A stretch of 64,000 nucleotides of DNA from Hyphomonas sp. (GCF_017792385.1 NZ_CP051230.1:1550001-1614000), one strand, 5' to 3'. Counted from the stretch's first letter, positions 34,984 through 44,979 are shown. Program-made: numbers and translations. Notes: generated from the sequence alone by a model not told the origin.

Positions 34984-35294
34984 GCCGTGTTCCTCGCTCG
35001 GTTTGTTTCCTCACCGCCCATGTGCCCCAGCGGCAGTGCGAAGTTCAAGCCTGACCGTGGGAGAACCGCCATTCTGCCGGCAAACAGGTGCCGATACGCC
35101 TGTGGAGACGGCGCGCACCGCCCAGATATCTCAGGCGCGCTTCTGCCGCGCAATCGGGAAGAATACCTATTCGCGATGCCATGCCGCGCGACACGCACCC
35201 GCGCGTCAAAACGGGCAATTACCTGCATGAAAACATGGGCGTAGGTCATCTCCATCCGGCGCAGATTGGTGCGCCGAAACAGGAGTGACCAGAC
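34984..35294. other. intergenic region before the OmpW-family gene
   Basis: About 310 bases between divergent genes with no credible coding sequence. A CAGGAG ribosome site for the downstream gene is visible at about 35279. I could not identify promoter boxes or an operator with confidence. Confidence 0.5.
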
Positions 35295-35975
35295 ATGAAA
35301 CAGCTTCTCCTCGCCTCATTGGTTGCCGGGGCAACCTGGCTTGGAACGGCGCCTGCCGCCTCGGCAGACGAGAATCCCTGGATGGTGCGCGGCCGTGTGA
35401 TCGGCGTGCTGCCGGATGAGTCCGGAGACCTTTCCGTGGCCGGCGCCCGGCTTGCGGGGGATGTCGACATTTCGGACCAGTATGTGCCCGAACTGGACAT
35501 CACCTATTTCTTCACGAAGAACATCGCCGCCGAACTCATTCTCGGCGTCACACCGCATGATGTGAAGGCAACCGGTGTGACCGTGCCCGGCGCGCTTGAT
35601 AATGCCACGATTGATCTGGGCGATGTCACCTTGCTGCCGCCGACACTGACGGTTCAGTATCACTTCGTGAATGACAGCCAGTGGAAGCCCTATGTCGGGG
35701 CCGGTATAAACGCGACCTTCTTCTTTGATGAGGATCAAGGACCGGTCGCTGACGGCATCGATTATGACACCAGCGTCGGCCTCGCCCTTCAGGCGGGTGT
35801 CGATTACGATCTCGATGGCGAGCCCGGCGGCTGGGCCATCAACGCAGACGTCAAGAAGATCTGGATCAATCCGGACGTGACAGTCGATTTCACCACGGCG
35901 CTTGGCGCAACAGTGGATGCTGACGTGGACATCAATCCACTCGTGGTGGGACTGGGGCTCGGATACAAGTTCTGA
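35295..35975 (+). CDS. ompW: OmpW-family outer-membrane porin
   Basis: A 226-residue protein with a signal peptide (cleavage near PAASA-DEN). The OmpW pattern is clear: PWMVRGRVIGVLPDES, PELDITYFFTKNIAAELI, LLPPTLTVQYHF, KPYVGAGINATFFF and a C-terminal strand ending in Phe (GLGLGYKF). It forms an eight-stranded barrel for small hydrophobic molecules. A terminator follows about 60 bases after the stop, so it is probably monocistronic. Confidence 0.92.
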   Translation: MKQLLLASLVAGATWLGTAPAASADENPWMVRGRVIGVLPDESGDLSVAGARLAGDVDISDQYVPELDITYFFTKNIAAELILGVTPHDVKATGVTVPGALDNATIDLGDVTLLPPTLTVQYHFVNDSQWKPYVGAGINATFFFDEDQGPVADGIDYDTSVGLALQAGVDYDLDGEPGGWAINADVKKIWINPDVTVDFTTALGATVDADVDINPLVVGLGLGYKF

Positions 35976-36031
35976 GTTCCGCTGGAGGGGGCGGGTTTCC
36001 CATTGCACCCCGCCCCCGCATTCTCCTCCTT

Positions 36032-36064
36032 GGCCGCGTCCTGCCCAAAGGCGCGGCCTTTTTT
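36032..36064 (+). terminator. rho-independent terminator of the OmpW-family gene
   Basis: GGCCGCG at 36032-36038 pairs with CGCGGCC at 36052-36058 and is followed by six T. It lies 57 bases after the stop codon. Confidence 0.8.
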
Positions 36065-36120
36065 CGTTTTCTGCATCCCGGTCGTTGCGCACCGCCGCCG
36101 CGCGTATACAGATTGCGCTC

Positions 36121-37956
36121 ATGTCTATTCTGTCTGTCAAAGATCTTCGCGTTTCCTTCGACACGCCCGACGGTGTCGTCGAGGCGGTCAAAGGCATCAG
36201 CTTCGATGTCGCCAAGGGAGAATGCCTTGGAATTGTCGGCGAAAGCGGCTCTGGCAAAAGCCAGTCGGCGCTGTCTGCCCTCGGCCTGCTGGCCGGAAAT
36301 GGTACCGCCACCGGGCGGATCGAGTTTGACGGCATCAACATGCTGGATGCACCCGACGCGACGTTGCGCACCATTCGCGGCGCACGCATGTCGATGATCT
36401 TCCAGGACCCGCTGACCAGCCTGACGCCGCACATGACGGTTGGGGCCCAGATGCGGGAAGTGCTTGCCCTGCACAAAGGCCTGAAGGGCGAAGCCGCCGA
36501 TCGGCTGTGCATCGAATGGCTGGAAAACGTACGCATTCCGGAAGCGGCCCGGCGCATGAACCAGTTTCCGCATGAACTGTCCGGTGGCATGCGTCAGCGC
36601 GTCATGATCGCCATTGCGATGCTGTGCAATCCGGAACTCCTGCTGGCTGACGAGCCGACGACTGCGCTGGACGTGACGGTGCAGGCGCAAGTCCTGGAAT
36701 TGATGGACGAGTTGAAACGGGAGACCGGCACGGGCATTGCGCTGATTACCCACAATATGGGCGTCGTGGCCCGCATGTGCGATCGTGTCATTGTCATGCG
36801 TCACGGACAGATTGTGGAGCAGGGGAGTGTCGACGACATCTTCTACCGCCCACAGGCCGACTACACGAAGATGCTTCTGAACGCCGTGCCGCGCATTGAC
36901 GAGCCGGACCGGCCGGGCCGCTCGATCCTGTCGGAACCGCCAGCAGCAGAGACGGCGCCTGTGCTGTCTGTGGAGGACATGAAAATCCACTTCCCGATCC
37001 AGGTGAAGGGTGGCCTGTTCGGCAAGACCCGGCCCTTGCGGGCTGTGGATGGCGTGTCATTCGATTTGAAACCGGGTGAAACCCTCGGCGTCGTCGGAGA
37101 GTCCGGTTGCGGCAAGTCGACTTTGGCGCGCGGCGTGCTGAACCTCATCCCGCCGACGGACGGAACTGTGGCGTGGCTCGGGCGCGATATCAGCAAGGCA
37201 GGGCGCAAGGAGATGGACGGCCTGCGGGACGATCTGCAGATCGTGTTCCAGGATCCGCTCGCCAGTCTCGACCCCCGCATGACAATTGGCGCGTCGATCG
37301 CCGAGCCGCTGCAGGTGCACCAGCCGCGCCTGTCCAGAGCCCAGCGTGAAGCGAAAGTTCGTGAAATCCTGCCGCGCGTTGGCCTCGACCCGAATCTGAT
37401 CAACCGCTACCCGCACGAATTGTCCGGCGGCCAGAACCAGCGGGTCGGCATTGCCCGTGCCATGATCCTGCAGCCCAAACTGGTCATCTGCGATGAGGCC
37501 GTATCGGCACTTGATGTCTCGGTTCAGGCACAGGTCGTGGATCTGCTGATCGAGCTGCAGAAGGAGTTCGGCCTTGCCATGATCTTCATCAGTCACGACC
37601 TCGCGGTCGTGCGCCAGATCAGTCACCGTGTCATGGTGCTCTATCTCGGCAGGGTGGTGGAACTGGCCGGGCGTGATGCGATCTATACCGATGCCCGCCA
37701 TCCCTACACAAAAGCCCTGATTGCGGCGGTGCCGAACGCCGATCCGACAGGCGAACGGTCCCGTGAACGCCTGCGTCTGACCGGAGACCTGCCCAGCCCG
37801 CTCGACAGCCGCGCCGCGCTCCGCTTCCTGAAATCGAAGCTGGTCAATGATGCCGACGCCGAACAATACCGGCCGAAACTGGTTGAGGTCAGCCCGGGAC
37901 ATCTGGTGGCCGAGCATGACCCGGTCATGGGTGGCGAGGGGCTGCTGGCCAACTGA
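36121..37956 (+). CDS. fused dual ABC ATPase of a peptide-type transporter (YejF/GsiA-like)
   Basis: A 611-residue protein with two complete ATPase domains. First: GESGSGKSQSA, signature LSGGMRQR, Walker B LLADEPTTALD. Second (from about 285): GESGCGKST, signature LSGGQNQR, ICDEAVSALD with Ala after Glu where Pro is usual, and FISHD. Both end with the oligopeptide-type C-terminal motif. It would energise uptake of dipeptides, oligopeptides or similar. No binding protein or permease gene is adjacent, so its partners are encoded elsewhere. Confidence 0.9.
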   Translation: MSILSVKDLRVSFDTPDGVVEAVKGISFDVAKGECLGIVGESGSGKSQSALSALGLLAGNGTATGRIEFDGINMLDAPDATLRTIRGARMSMIFQDPLTSLTPHMTVGAQMREVLALHKGLKGEAADRLCIEWLENVRIPEAARRMNQFPHELSGGMRQRVMIAIAMLCNPELLLADEPTTALDVTVQAQVLELMDELKRETGTGIALITHNMGVVARMCDRVIVMRHGQIVEQGSVDDIFYRPQADYTKMLLNAVPRIDEPDRPGRSILSEPPAAETAPVLSVEDMKIHFPIQVKGGLFGKTRPLRAVDGVSFDLKPGETLGVVGESGCGKSTLARGVLNLIPPTDGTVAWLGRDISKAGRKEMDGLRDDLQIVFQDPLASLDPRMTIGASIAEPLQVHQPRLSRAQREAKVREILPRVGLDPNLINRYPHELSGGQNQRVGIARAMILQPKLVICDEAVSALDVSVQAQVVDLLIELQKEFGLAMIFISHDLAVVRQISHRVMVLYLGRVVELAGRDAIYTDARHPYTKALIAAVPNADPTGERSRERLRLTGDLPSPLDSRAALRFLKSKLVNDADAEQYRPKLVEVSPGHLVAEHDPVMGGEGLLAN

Positions 37957-38044
37957 TCCGATCAGCCGCCCGTTGCCGCTGTAAGCTTGGCTTAAGACGG
38001 TTGTGCCATGGTGCAGGCTGGAAGATTGCCGGAGCCTGCAGACC

Positions 38045-38920
38045 TTGCCTCAACTTATCGGACTTGTCCTGATCGTCGTGCTTGTCATGGGCGGCCTGAT
38101 CCTGACCGGTGGGAAGGGCGCGTTGCAGGCCTTGCCGTTCGAAATGGCGCTGATCGGCGGCGCGGCCATCGGCACGTTGCTTCTCGGGAACTCCCCCAAA
38201 GTGGCGCGCGAGGCCTTTTCCGGATTTGTACGCTCGTTTCGCGGCAGCCGCTGGCAGAGAGCGCAGCATCGTGAATTGCTGGTGCTTCTGGCCACACTGA
38301 TGCGGCAGGCGCGGCAAGGGGGCTTCGTTGCCATCGAGACCGACATTGAACACCCGGAAAACTCTGCTGCTTTCGCGGCGGCACCGGCGGTGATGGCAGA
38401 CGTAGCCGTTCGCGACATGATCTGCGATTCCTTCCGTCTCATGGCGCTGGACCTGTCCGACCCGGCGCGCGCAGAGGCGCATATGGAGCAATCGGTGGCG
38501 ACTCATGTCGACCAGCGCATGAAAGCGGTCAACGCCTTGAACACGGTTGCCGATGCGCTGCCGGCCCTTGGCATTGTCGCGGCTGTGCTCGGGATCATCA
38601 AGACGATGGGCTCGATTGATGAATCGCCAGCCATTCTTGGAATGATGATCGGCTCTGCGCTCCTCGGAACGTTTCTGGGCGTGTTTCTGGCCTATGGGGT
38701 CGTCGGGCCCGTGGCGGCCCGCTTCGGACAGATTGTCGAGGACGAGGCCCAGCCGCTCGACGTGATCCGCACGGTTCTCTCAGCCTTCGGAAGCGGTGTT
38801 CAGCCCGGAATCGCCGTGGAACTGGGACGCACGGCCATACCGGCTGACCAGCGGCCGGATGCGGATTCGGTCGAACGCGCGCAGACCAGCGCCCGCTTTG
38901 TGCACCGCGCTGTGGCCTGA
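38045..38920 (+). CDS. motA: flagellar motor stator protein MotA
   Basis: A 291-residue inner-membrane stator subunit. The TTG start at 38045 gives the family N-terminus LPQLIGLVLIVVLVMGG. Expected motor residues are present: the cytoplasmic RQARQGGFVAIETDIEHP with the conserved Glu, the proton-channel Pro in DALPALGIVAAVLGIIK and the second in YGVVGPVA. An ATG/GTG reading further upstream lacks homology. motB is not adjacent. Confidence 0.92.
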   Translation: MPQLIGLVLIVVLVMGGLILTGGKGALQALPFEMALIGGAAIGTLLLGNSPKVAREAFSGFVRSFRGSRWQRAQHRELLVLLATLMRQARQGGFVAIETDIEHPENSAAFAAAPAVMADVAVRDMICDSFRLMALDLSDPARAEAHMEQSVATHVDQRMKAVNALNTVADALPALGIVAAVLGIIKTMGSIDESPAILGMMIGSALLGTFLGVFLAYGVVGPVAARFGQIVEDEAQPLDVIRTVLSAFGSGVQPGIAVELGRTAIPADQRPDADSVERAQTSARFVHRAVA

Positions 38921-38974
38921 CGCCGACGGTGATTGCGCGTTGACCCGGTCTGAAACAGACCGCATCACCCTGTT

Positions 38975-39985
38975 ATGCCTGAAATCCGACTGGCCACGTT
39001 CAATTGCGAAAACCTGATGATGCGGTGCGATTTCGCCCGATCCGGTCTCGCCAATGCGCGCAGCCGCCTGACGGATGTGGACAGCGCGACGGTTGCCGAG
39101 CAGGTCGACGCGGTTTTCGATGTCCTGTCGGAAGATGATCGCACATTGACCGCGCAAGCCTTGGCCGCGACCCACGCGGAAGTCTGCGCCCTGCAGGAAG
39201 TTGAAAACCTGGTTACCCTTACCGCATTTGACAATCGGTATGTCTCCCGATGGGCCGGTCGGCCATTCGGGGAGCGTGTGCTGCATGAGGGCAATGACAG
39301 CCGGGGAATCGATGTCGGGCTGCTGTCCGCCCTGCCGGTCGTGTTCCAGCGCAGCCACGCCCGCGCGACGTTTGGCAGTCTGGGTATAGCTCCGGTTCGG
39401 GGGGCAACCGTCAATGACTATGTGTTCCGCAGGGATTGCCTTGAAGTGGACGTGCAGAAAGAGGGGCGGCGGCTGACCCTGTTCATCTGCCACTTCAAAT
39501 CCATGCACGGGGGACGCCGGCGCACCGCCGCCGTTCGCCATGCGGAGGCGGTGGCAGTGCGGGAAATCATCCGGCGCCGATTCGACCGGCCGCAGGAGGC
39601 TGAATGGGTCATTCTGGGTGACTTCAACGATTATTGGGAAGTGGATGGACGGTCGACCCGTCCGCATGGACTCGAGCCGCTGATCGCGGATGGGTTTGCC
39701 GTGGATCTCGCCAGCCGGGCAATCTCGGACCCGTACGACCGATGGACCCATCACTATAGTGGAGATGACACCTATGGCGCTCTGGACCATATTTTCCTGT
39801 CACCGCGCCTGGCCGCCCTGAATCCTTCGGCTGAGGTCGAAATCGTGCGGGCAGGGGCCCCGTATCGGGCAGAACGATATGATGGAATCCGCTTTCCGGG
39901 TGTCGGCTGGATCGAACCCAAAGCATCCGACCATTGTCCGATGGTAACGACTTTAAAGTTTGAAGGTCGCGTTGCGGCACCCTAA
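38975..39985 (+). CDS. endonuclease/exonuclease/phosphatase-family protein
   Basis: A 336-residue EEP-superfamily metallohydrolase. Core motifs are LATFNCENL (Asn), LQEVEN (metal Glu), ICHFKSMHGG (catalytic His), LGDFNDYWE (Asp-x-Asn) and SDHCPM (terminal Asp-His). There is no signal peptide, so it should be cytosolic. The substrate may be nucleic acid or a phosphate ester. It follows motA by 54 bases with no functional link evident. Confidence 0.87.
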   Translation: MPEIRLATFNCENLMMRCDFARSGLANARSRLTDVDSATVAEQVDAVFDVLSEDDRTLTAQALAATHAEVCALQEVENLVTLTAFDNRYVSRWAGRPFGERVLHEGNDSRGIDVGLLSALPVVFQRSHARATFGSLGIAPVRGATVNDYVFRRDCLEVDVQKEGRRLTLFICHFKSMHGGRRRTAAVRHAEAVAVREIIRRRFDRPQEAEWVILGDFNDYWEVDGRSTRPHGLEPLIADGFAVDLASRAISDPYDRWTHHYSGDDTYGALDHIFLSPRLAALNPSAEVEIVRAGAPYRAERYDGIRFPGVGWIEPKASDHCPMVTTLKFEGRVAAP

Positions 39986-40024
39986 CTTGTTTCTGGATTT
40001 GGCAATCATGGGGGGCGAAAGCCT

Positions 40025-40549
40025 GTGTCACGTTTTGACAATCTGATAGAGACCGTAGAGGCCTATCAGGCGCTGGCGGCGGAAAACTACAATCGAATCC
40101 GTGCCTTGGCTGAAGAGATTCGCAGCGGATTTTGCGACTATCTCGGCGCCAGCGATGGGGTGTGCGTTCACCTTGTGCCGCCGACCGGACAGTTCAAGCC
40201 GAAAGCCTATGGAGACAATGCGTTCTCTGTGCCGCCGCGCGGGTTCCGACTGCTGGGACCGATTGCGTTCGGACTTGCCGTCCGAGTGACCCGTGACACG
40301 GACTGGCTACGCCTCGCCATGCAATGCCGCAAGATTGGTGAGAAATTCATCATCCAGATCGAAGACGGTTCGGAATACGAATTCAGCCTGCCGCTGAAGG
40401 AAGCTGATCCCGAGCCTTTCTACGAACATCTCTATCAGCATATCCTTCTTTGGTTCTCGGATCATGTCGAGCGCTACAAGGAAGGCGATTACGGGTCCCG
40501 CGAGATCGGATTCGACTTCGCAGATGACATAAACGCGGTCCAGGCCTAG
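40025..40549 (+). CDS. hypothetical protein
   Basis: A 174-residue soluble protein starting with GTG. The N-terminal helix (MSRFDNLIETVEAYQALA) and the later LQHILLW-like amphipathic segments are protein-like, and codon use agrees with neighbours. I recognise no family, signal or membrane segment. It lies between the EEP gene and the antiporter gene on the same strand. Confidence 0.6.
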   Translation: MSRFDNLIETVEAYQALAAENYNRIRALAEEIRSGFCDYLGASDGVCVHLVPPTGQFKPKAYGDNAFSVPPRGFRLLGPIAFGLAVRVTRDTDWLRLAMQCRKIGEKFIIQIEDGSEYEFSLPLKEADPEPFYEHLYQHILLWFSDHVERYKEGDYGSREIGFDFADDINAVQA

Positions 40550-40588
40550 GGTTTGACAGGGCTGGTTGCACCAGAAGACGGGGCTTTC

Positions 40589-42505
40589 ATGGACCAATTT
40601 GATTTTGTACTGGCAGCCGCCGGTTCCAGCGAGCTGATCTTTGCCTGCGCCCTGATCGGCGCGCTCGGGATCGGTGCCCAATGGGTGGCCTGGCGCATCC
40701 AGGCGCCGGCCATCGTGCTGATGGCGCTGGCCGGATTGGCGGTCGGTCCGCTCTGGACGGTGATTTTCGGGGAGCCGCTGCTCAATCCGGAAAAGGTCTT
40801 CAACAGTGGCAGCAGTGAGCTGCTGCGTCCGATCGTGTCGCTGGCGGTTGCTGTCATCCTGTTTGAAGGCGGCCTTGTCCTGAAATTCGAGAATTTGCGT
40901 GACGCGGGTGCTGCCGTGCGCCGGATGGTGTTCGTCGGCGGGCCGCTGGCCTGGCTGCTCGGCACATTCGCCGCGCATTATGCAGCCGGTCTCGACTGGG
41001 GCAGTTCTGTCGTGTTTGCGGGTGTGCTGGTGGTTACCGGACCGACCGTGATCATGCCATTGCTGCGCCAGTCCAAGCTGGGCGGGCGCACGGGCCAGTT
41101 CCTGAAATGGGAAGGCATCGTGAACGATCCTGTCGGCGCACTGTTCGCGGTTGCGGCGTTCGAGATCATCCGCGTGGCGGCGACTGGCGAATCCGTCCTC
41201 GGCAAGGGGGCCATGATCATCGTCGCTGCCGCGCTGGGCGTCGGACTCGGCTTCGCGTTCGGCTGGGCCATTGTCCGCGCATTCCGCCAGGGCTGGACCC
41301 CCGAATACCTGAAAGCGCCCATCATCTTTGCCTCGATCATCCTATGCTATGCGCTGGCTGAGATGATCGAGAAGGAAATCGGCCTCGTTGCCGTGACGGC
41401 CTATGGCATGACGCTGGCCAATTCCCGCCTCGCAGGCCTCGCGGAGTTGCGGAAATTCAAGGAAGACATTGCTGTTCTGCTCGTGTCCGGCGTGTTCGTG
41501 ATCCTGACGGCGAATCTGACGCCCGACGTCATTCGCCGCGCACTGACCTGGAACACGCTGGCCTTCCTGTTTGCCATGCTGTTCATCGTGCGGCCGCTTT
41601 CAGTCTGGATCGCCACCTTCGGCACGTTGAAGCGTAATGAAGCCATCCTGCTGGGCTGGATCGCCCCGCGCGGTATCGTCGCCGTTGCCGTGTCCAGCCT
41701 GTTTGCCACCCTTCTGGAAGATCTGGGTCGGCGTGGGGATTCGCGTTTCTATTTCTCCGGCGCTGAGCAGATCACACCGCTCGCCTTTGCGATGGTGTTC
41801 GTGACGGTCGTCCTGCACGGTTTCACCATCGGCCCGCTCGCTCGGCGGCTGGGACTCGCGCGCAAGGAGCGTCCGGGCGTGCTGCTGGTCGGGGTAAACC
41901 CGTGGAGCATCGACCTTGCCAAGGTGCTGAAGGATGTCGGGATCGAGCCAATCCTTGCCGACAATAACTGGCGCCGGTTGCGGCCCGCCCGGGAGGCGGG
42001 GCTGAATACATTTTTCGGGGAAGTCCTCTCCGAGGAGGCTGAAGTGCGCCTCGACCACGCGGCATTCGATCAGGTGGTCGGCCTGTCGGCCAATGAGCCC
42101 TACAATGCGCTCGTTTCAGGCCATTTCGCACCGGAACTCGGCCGACACCGGGTTTACCAATTGTCAGCGCAGGACACCGAAGAGGAAGATCCGCGCGCCA
42201 TTGGAATGGGAACGCGCGGACGCACCCTGATCCGCCGGGGCAGGGGATATGACAGCCTCATTCGTGATCATTATCGCGGCTGGTCGTTTGGCAAGACGAA
42301 GCTGACCGAGGAATATGATCTGGAGGATTATCGGAAGGACCGGCCGAAAGCGGACCTGATCGCGGAAATCCGCGCGGACGGCACATTGATCTTCCTGGGG
42401 CCGAACCGCGAAGCGAAGGGCGGCGACGGTGTGACACTGATCAGCTTCGGGCCGGCCCGCGAGATGGAAGTTGCCCGCGAGCCCGAAGAGATCGTGACCG
42501 ACTAG
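40589..42505 (+). CDS. CPA1-type cation/proton antiporter with TrkA-N-like C-terminus
   Basis: A 638-residue inner-membrane antiporter. About 12 membrane segments cover residues 15-410, with the CPA ion-site region VTGPTVIMPLLRQS and NDPVGALFAV typical of NhaP-like proteins. From about 430 a nucleotide-binding fold follows (GVLLVGVNPWSIDLAKVLKD), resembling RCK/TrkA-N regulatory domains. It exchanges Na+ or K+ for protons. The ATG at 40589 gives the usual short N-terminus. Confidence 0.9.
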   Translation: MDQFDFVLAAAGSSELIFACALIGALGIGAQWVAWRIQAPAIVLMALAGLAVGPLWTVIFGEPLLNPEKVFNSGSSELLRPIVSLAVAVILFEGGLVLKFENLRDAGAAVRRMVFVGGPLAWLLGTFAAHYAAGLDWGSSVVFAGVLVVTGPTVIMPLLRQSKLGGRTGQFLKWEGIVNDPVGALFAVAAFEIIRVAATGESVLGKGAMIIVAAALGVGLGFAFGWAIVRAFRQGWTPEYLKAPIIFASIILCYALAEMIEKEIGLVAVTAYGMTLANSRLAGLAELRKFKEDIAVLLVSGVFVILTANLTPDVIRRALTWNTLAFLFAMLFIVRPLSVWIATFGTLKRNEAILLGWIAPRGIVAVAVSSLFATLLEDLGRRGDSRFYFSGAEQITPLAFAMVFVTVVLHGFTIGPLARRLGLARKERPGVLLVGVNPWSIDLAKVLKDVGIEPILADNNWRRLRPAREAGLNTFFGEVLSEEAEVRLDHAAFDQVVGLSANEPYNALVSGHFAPELGRHRVYQLSAQDTEEEDPRAIGMGTRGRTLIRRGRGYDSLIRDHYRGWSFGKTKLTEEYDLEDYRKDRPKADLIAEIRADGTLIFLGPNREAKGGDGVTLISFGPAREMEVAREPEEIVTD

Positions 42506-42514
42506 GTCCTGCCT

Positions 42515-43234
42515 TCAGGTACCGGCGGCCTGCAGCGAGGCGCCATGCTCGCGCAGCCATGCGCGCTGGTGTTTCCAGTCGCTGCAACAGGTTGCAACAT
42601 GTGCCCAGAAGCGAGGCGAATGGTTCATTTCCAGCAGATGAGCACATTCGTGCGCGGCGACATAATCCAGCACGGCTGGTGGTGCCATGACCAGACGCCA
42701 TGAAAAGGACAGCTTGCCGTCCGCTGTGCACGAGCCCCAGCGCGAACGCGTATCCTTGACCGAGATATCCTTGTAGGTCACGCCCAGCCTGGCCGAATGA
42801 CGTTTCACTGCGCGGGTGATGTCTGCCCGGGCCTGTTTCTTCAGATAGCGCGTCGTGCGCAGGTGCAGGGTTTCCGGATCGCCTGGCGCGCACAGCGTGT
42901 TCGGCTGTCCCAGGACCATGCGCGCCACGCGGCCCTCGCCTTGCGCGGTGAGCCGGCACGGCATGCCGCGGAAGGAAATCACGCTGCCTTCCTCGAAGCT
43001 GACCACGTCCGGCAGGTGCTGCAGGCGTGTCGAAATCCAGTCGATGCGTTCGGCTGCGAACGCGGCGGCATCCTTGATCTGCCGACGCGACGGCGCAATT
43101 GCCACAGCTTCGCGCTTGCGCTCGTCCAGCCTCAAAATCAGGCGGCGGGCCTTGGAGTTGACCTCCAGTCGCACGCGGATTTCGTGTCCGTCCGGCCCAT
43201 TCAGTGTCACGGTCTGGCCATTGTTGTATGCCAT
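42515..43234 (-). CDS. YgjP-like metallopeptidase (DUF45, M48-like)
   Basis: A 239-residue protein with the DUF45 pattern: RSRWGSCT (DxRxRWGSC), the zinc motif HECAH (HExxH) and a third ligand in NHSPRFW. The N-terminal half binds no recognised ligand. It converges with the antiporter gene. Family members are predicted zinc peptidases; YgjP has been linked to UTP pyrophosphatase activity, so the substrate is open. Confidence 0.88.
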   Translation of the reverse strand: MAYNNGQTVTLNGPDGHEIRVRLEVNSKARRLILRLDERKREAVAIAPSRRQIKDAAAFAAERIDWISTRLQHLPDVVSFEEGSVISFRGMPCRLTAQGEGRVARMVLGQPNTLCAPGDPETLHLRTTRYLKKQARADITRAVKRHSARLGVTYKDISVKDTRSRWGSCTADGKLSFSWRLVMAPPAVLDYVAAHECAHLLEMNHSPRFWAHVATCCSDWKHQRAWLREHGASLQAAGT

Positions 43235-43302
43235 GTTAATAATCTCGCTCTAGGTGACGGGCGCAATTGGAACGCTGGCATCAATCATTAAAGGGACCAA
43301 AC

Positions 43303-44925
43303 ATGAAATATCTGCTCACAGGCGTTGCTGCCATCGCCATGCTGACGGCTTGCGGGGACAAAGACAAGTCGGCCGACACCGCCGCCTCTGAATATGCTGT
43401 TGATGCCGCAAAGGACATCAAGGCCCGCAAGGGTGACCCGGCTACAGCGCCTCAGGCATTGGCCGCATTCGCGCTCGATCAGTCCACCGGAGACCGCATC
43501 AGTTTTGCCGACAGCAAGCTCAATGGTGACAAGGCCGTGTTCACCGATGTCACCCTGTTTGGCGGGGAAGCCGACGAGGATGATGAGGACGGCATGCACC
43601 TGTCGGGCACCGACCTGAAGGCCAAGAAACTGGAATTTGACGGTCTCGCCATGGTCGATGGCCAGGCATCGTTCTCGAAAATGGTTATGTCCGATGTCTC
43701 CTTCGTCCCGAACGATCCGGAAGAGGCTGCAGAGGGCAGCGCAACCATCGGGTCGGTCGAACTCGTGAACCCATCGCCGGCGCTGGCGGCGTGGGTGGCA
43801 AGCGCCTTCTCGTCCGATGAACCCGGCGACCTGCCGCAGGGAGCCGAACTGTCCTTCGATCTGTGGAATGTCAGCGATGTGAACATGAAACTGGACGAGG
43901 AAGATGGCACCACCGGCACATTCCTGGTCGACGCCATCTCCGTCTCGGGCCTGAAAGACCGCAAGGCCGCCCAGATGGCCCTGAAGGACCTGAAACTGGA
44001 CATGTTCGATCCCGAGGACGACATGACCGTCAAGGCCAATCTCGGCAACATCGATATTCGCGGCTTCGACTTCTCCGTGTTCGGCGAGGAAGGTGAAGAT
44101 CTGGAAGACAGCCTGCAATCCGGCATCATGACGGGCCTGAACCCGAAAGACCCGGCCAATCCTGGATATGACTCGATCTCGATGAAGGATATGAGCTTCG
44201 ACGTCTCCGGCGTGAATTTCGACATGCCTTCCCTCGTGTCTAAGGTCAGCCATGACTCGCAGGGGCGTGCCGTCAAGGTCGTCACCGAGCCGACCAAGAT
44301 GACCCTCAATACCGGCACGGGTGAACTCGGCGAGCAATTGAGTGGCCAGCTTGCGCTTCTCGGCTATGAGAAGCTGGAACTGACCATGGCCGGTGAACAG
44401 AGCTACGATCCCGATTTGGATATCGTTACGCTTGCAGCCAACAAGAACTACTGGGAACTGAAAGACGGGTTCCGGCTCGATTTCGGCGCCAAGTATGAAG
44501 GCGCCAGCGCCATGGCTGCCGCACAGGCCGAGCAGGATATCGACCCGGCTGATCCGGCTGCCATGATGAACGAGGTCATGGGAAAGCTGACCCTGCACTC
44601 GCTCGACCTCAAGCTGGATGACAATGGCATTGTGGATCGCGCGTTCAATGCGTACGCCGCCCAGAGCGGGGAAGACCCGCAGCAGCTTCGCAATCAGACA
44701 GCCGGCATGATGGCCATGGCGCCGATGATGCTCGGTGGATCGGGTGTCGATATGGAACTGGTCACCGAGGCCTCGACCGCCCTGTCCAGCTTCATCACGG
44801 ATCCGAAGACGCTGACGATTTCCCTGAATCCGGCATCGCCGCTGAAAGTGTCCGAACTTGCGGAGATGGAAGATCCGTCGGCACTGACGAAATCGGCGCT
44901 CGGGTTCTCGGCGACAAACGAGTAA
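43303..44925 (+). CDS. large acidic lipoprotein of unknown function
   Basis: A 540-residue protein with a clear lipobox (AAIAMLTAC-G). The rest is strongly acidic with repeated strand-like units such as KKLEFDGLAMVDGQASFSKM, VNMKLDEEDGTTGTFLVDAI and LTLHSLDLKLDDNGIVDRAF (each 20 residues or fewer). The alternation suggests a beta-rich or AsmA-like fold, but I recognise no family. It ends with a strong terminator. The long antisense reading here is rejected. Confidence 0.75.
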   Translation: MKYLLTGVAAIAMLTACGDKDKSADTAASEYAVDAAKDIKARKGDPATAPQALAAFALDQSTGDRISFADSKLNGDKAVFTDVTLFGGEADEDDEDGMHLSGTDLKAKKLEFDGLAMVDGQASFSKMVMSDVSFVPNDPEEAAEGSATIGSVELVNPSPALAAWVASAFSSDEPGDLPQGAELSFDLWNVSDVNMKLDEEDGTTGTFLVDAISVSGLKDRKAAQMALKDLKLDMFDPEDDMTVKANLGNIDIRGFDFSVFGEEGEDLEDSLQSGIMTGLNPKDPANPGYDSISMKDMSFDVSGVNFDMPSLVSKVSHDSQGRAVKVVTEPTKMTLNTGTGELGEQLSGQLALLGYEKLELTMAGEQSYDPDLDIVTLAANKNYWELKDGFRLDFGAKYEGASAMAAAQAEQDIDPADPAAMMNEVMGKLTLHSLDLKLDDNGIVDRAFNAYAAQSGEDPQQLRNQTAGMMAMAPMMLGGSGVDMELVTEASTALSSFITDPKTLTISLNPASPLKVSELAEMEDPSALTKSALGFSATNE

Positions 44926-44942
44926 ACCCGTTACGTCTGAAG

Positions 44943-44979
44943 GCGCGCGTGCTCTCGCTGGGTACGCGCGCTTTTCTTT
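44943..44979 (+). terminator. rho-independent terminator of the acidic lipoprotein gene
   Basis: GCGCGCGT at 44943-44950 pairs with ACGCGCGC at 44964-44971, followed by TTTTCTTT. It begins 18 bases after the stop. Confidence 0.8.
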
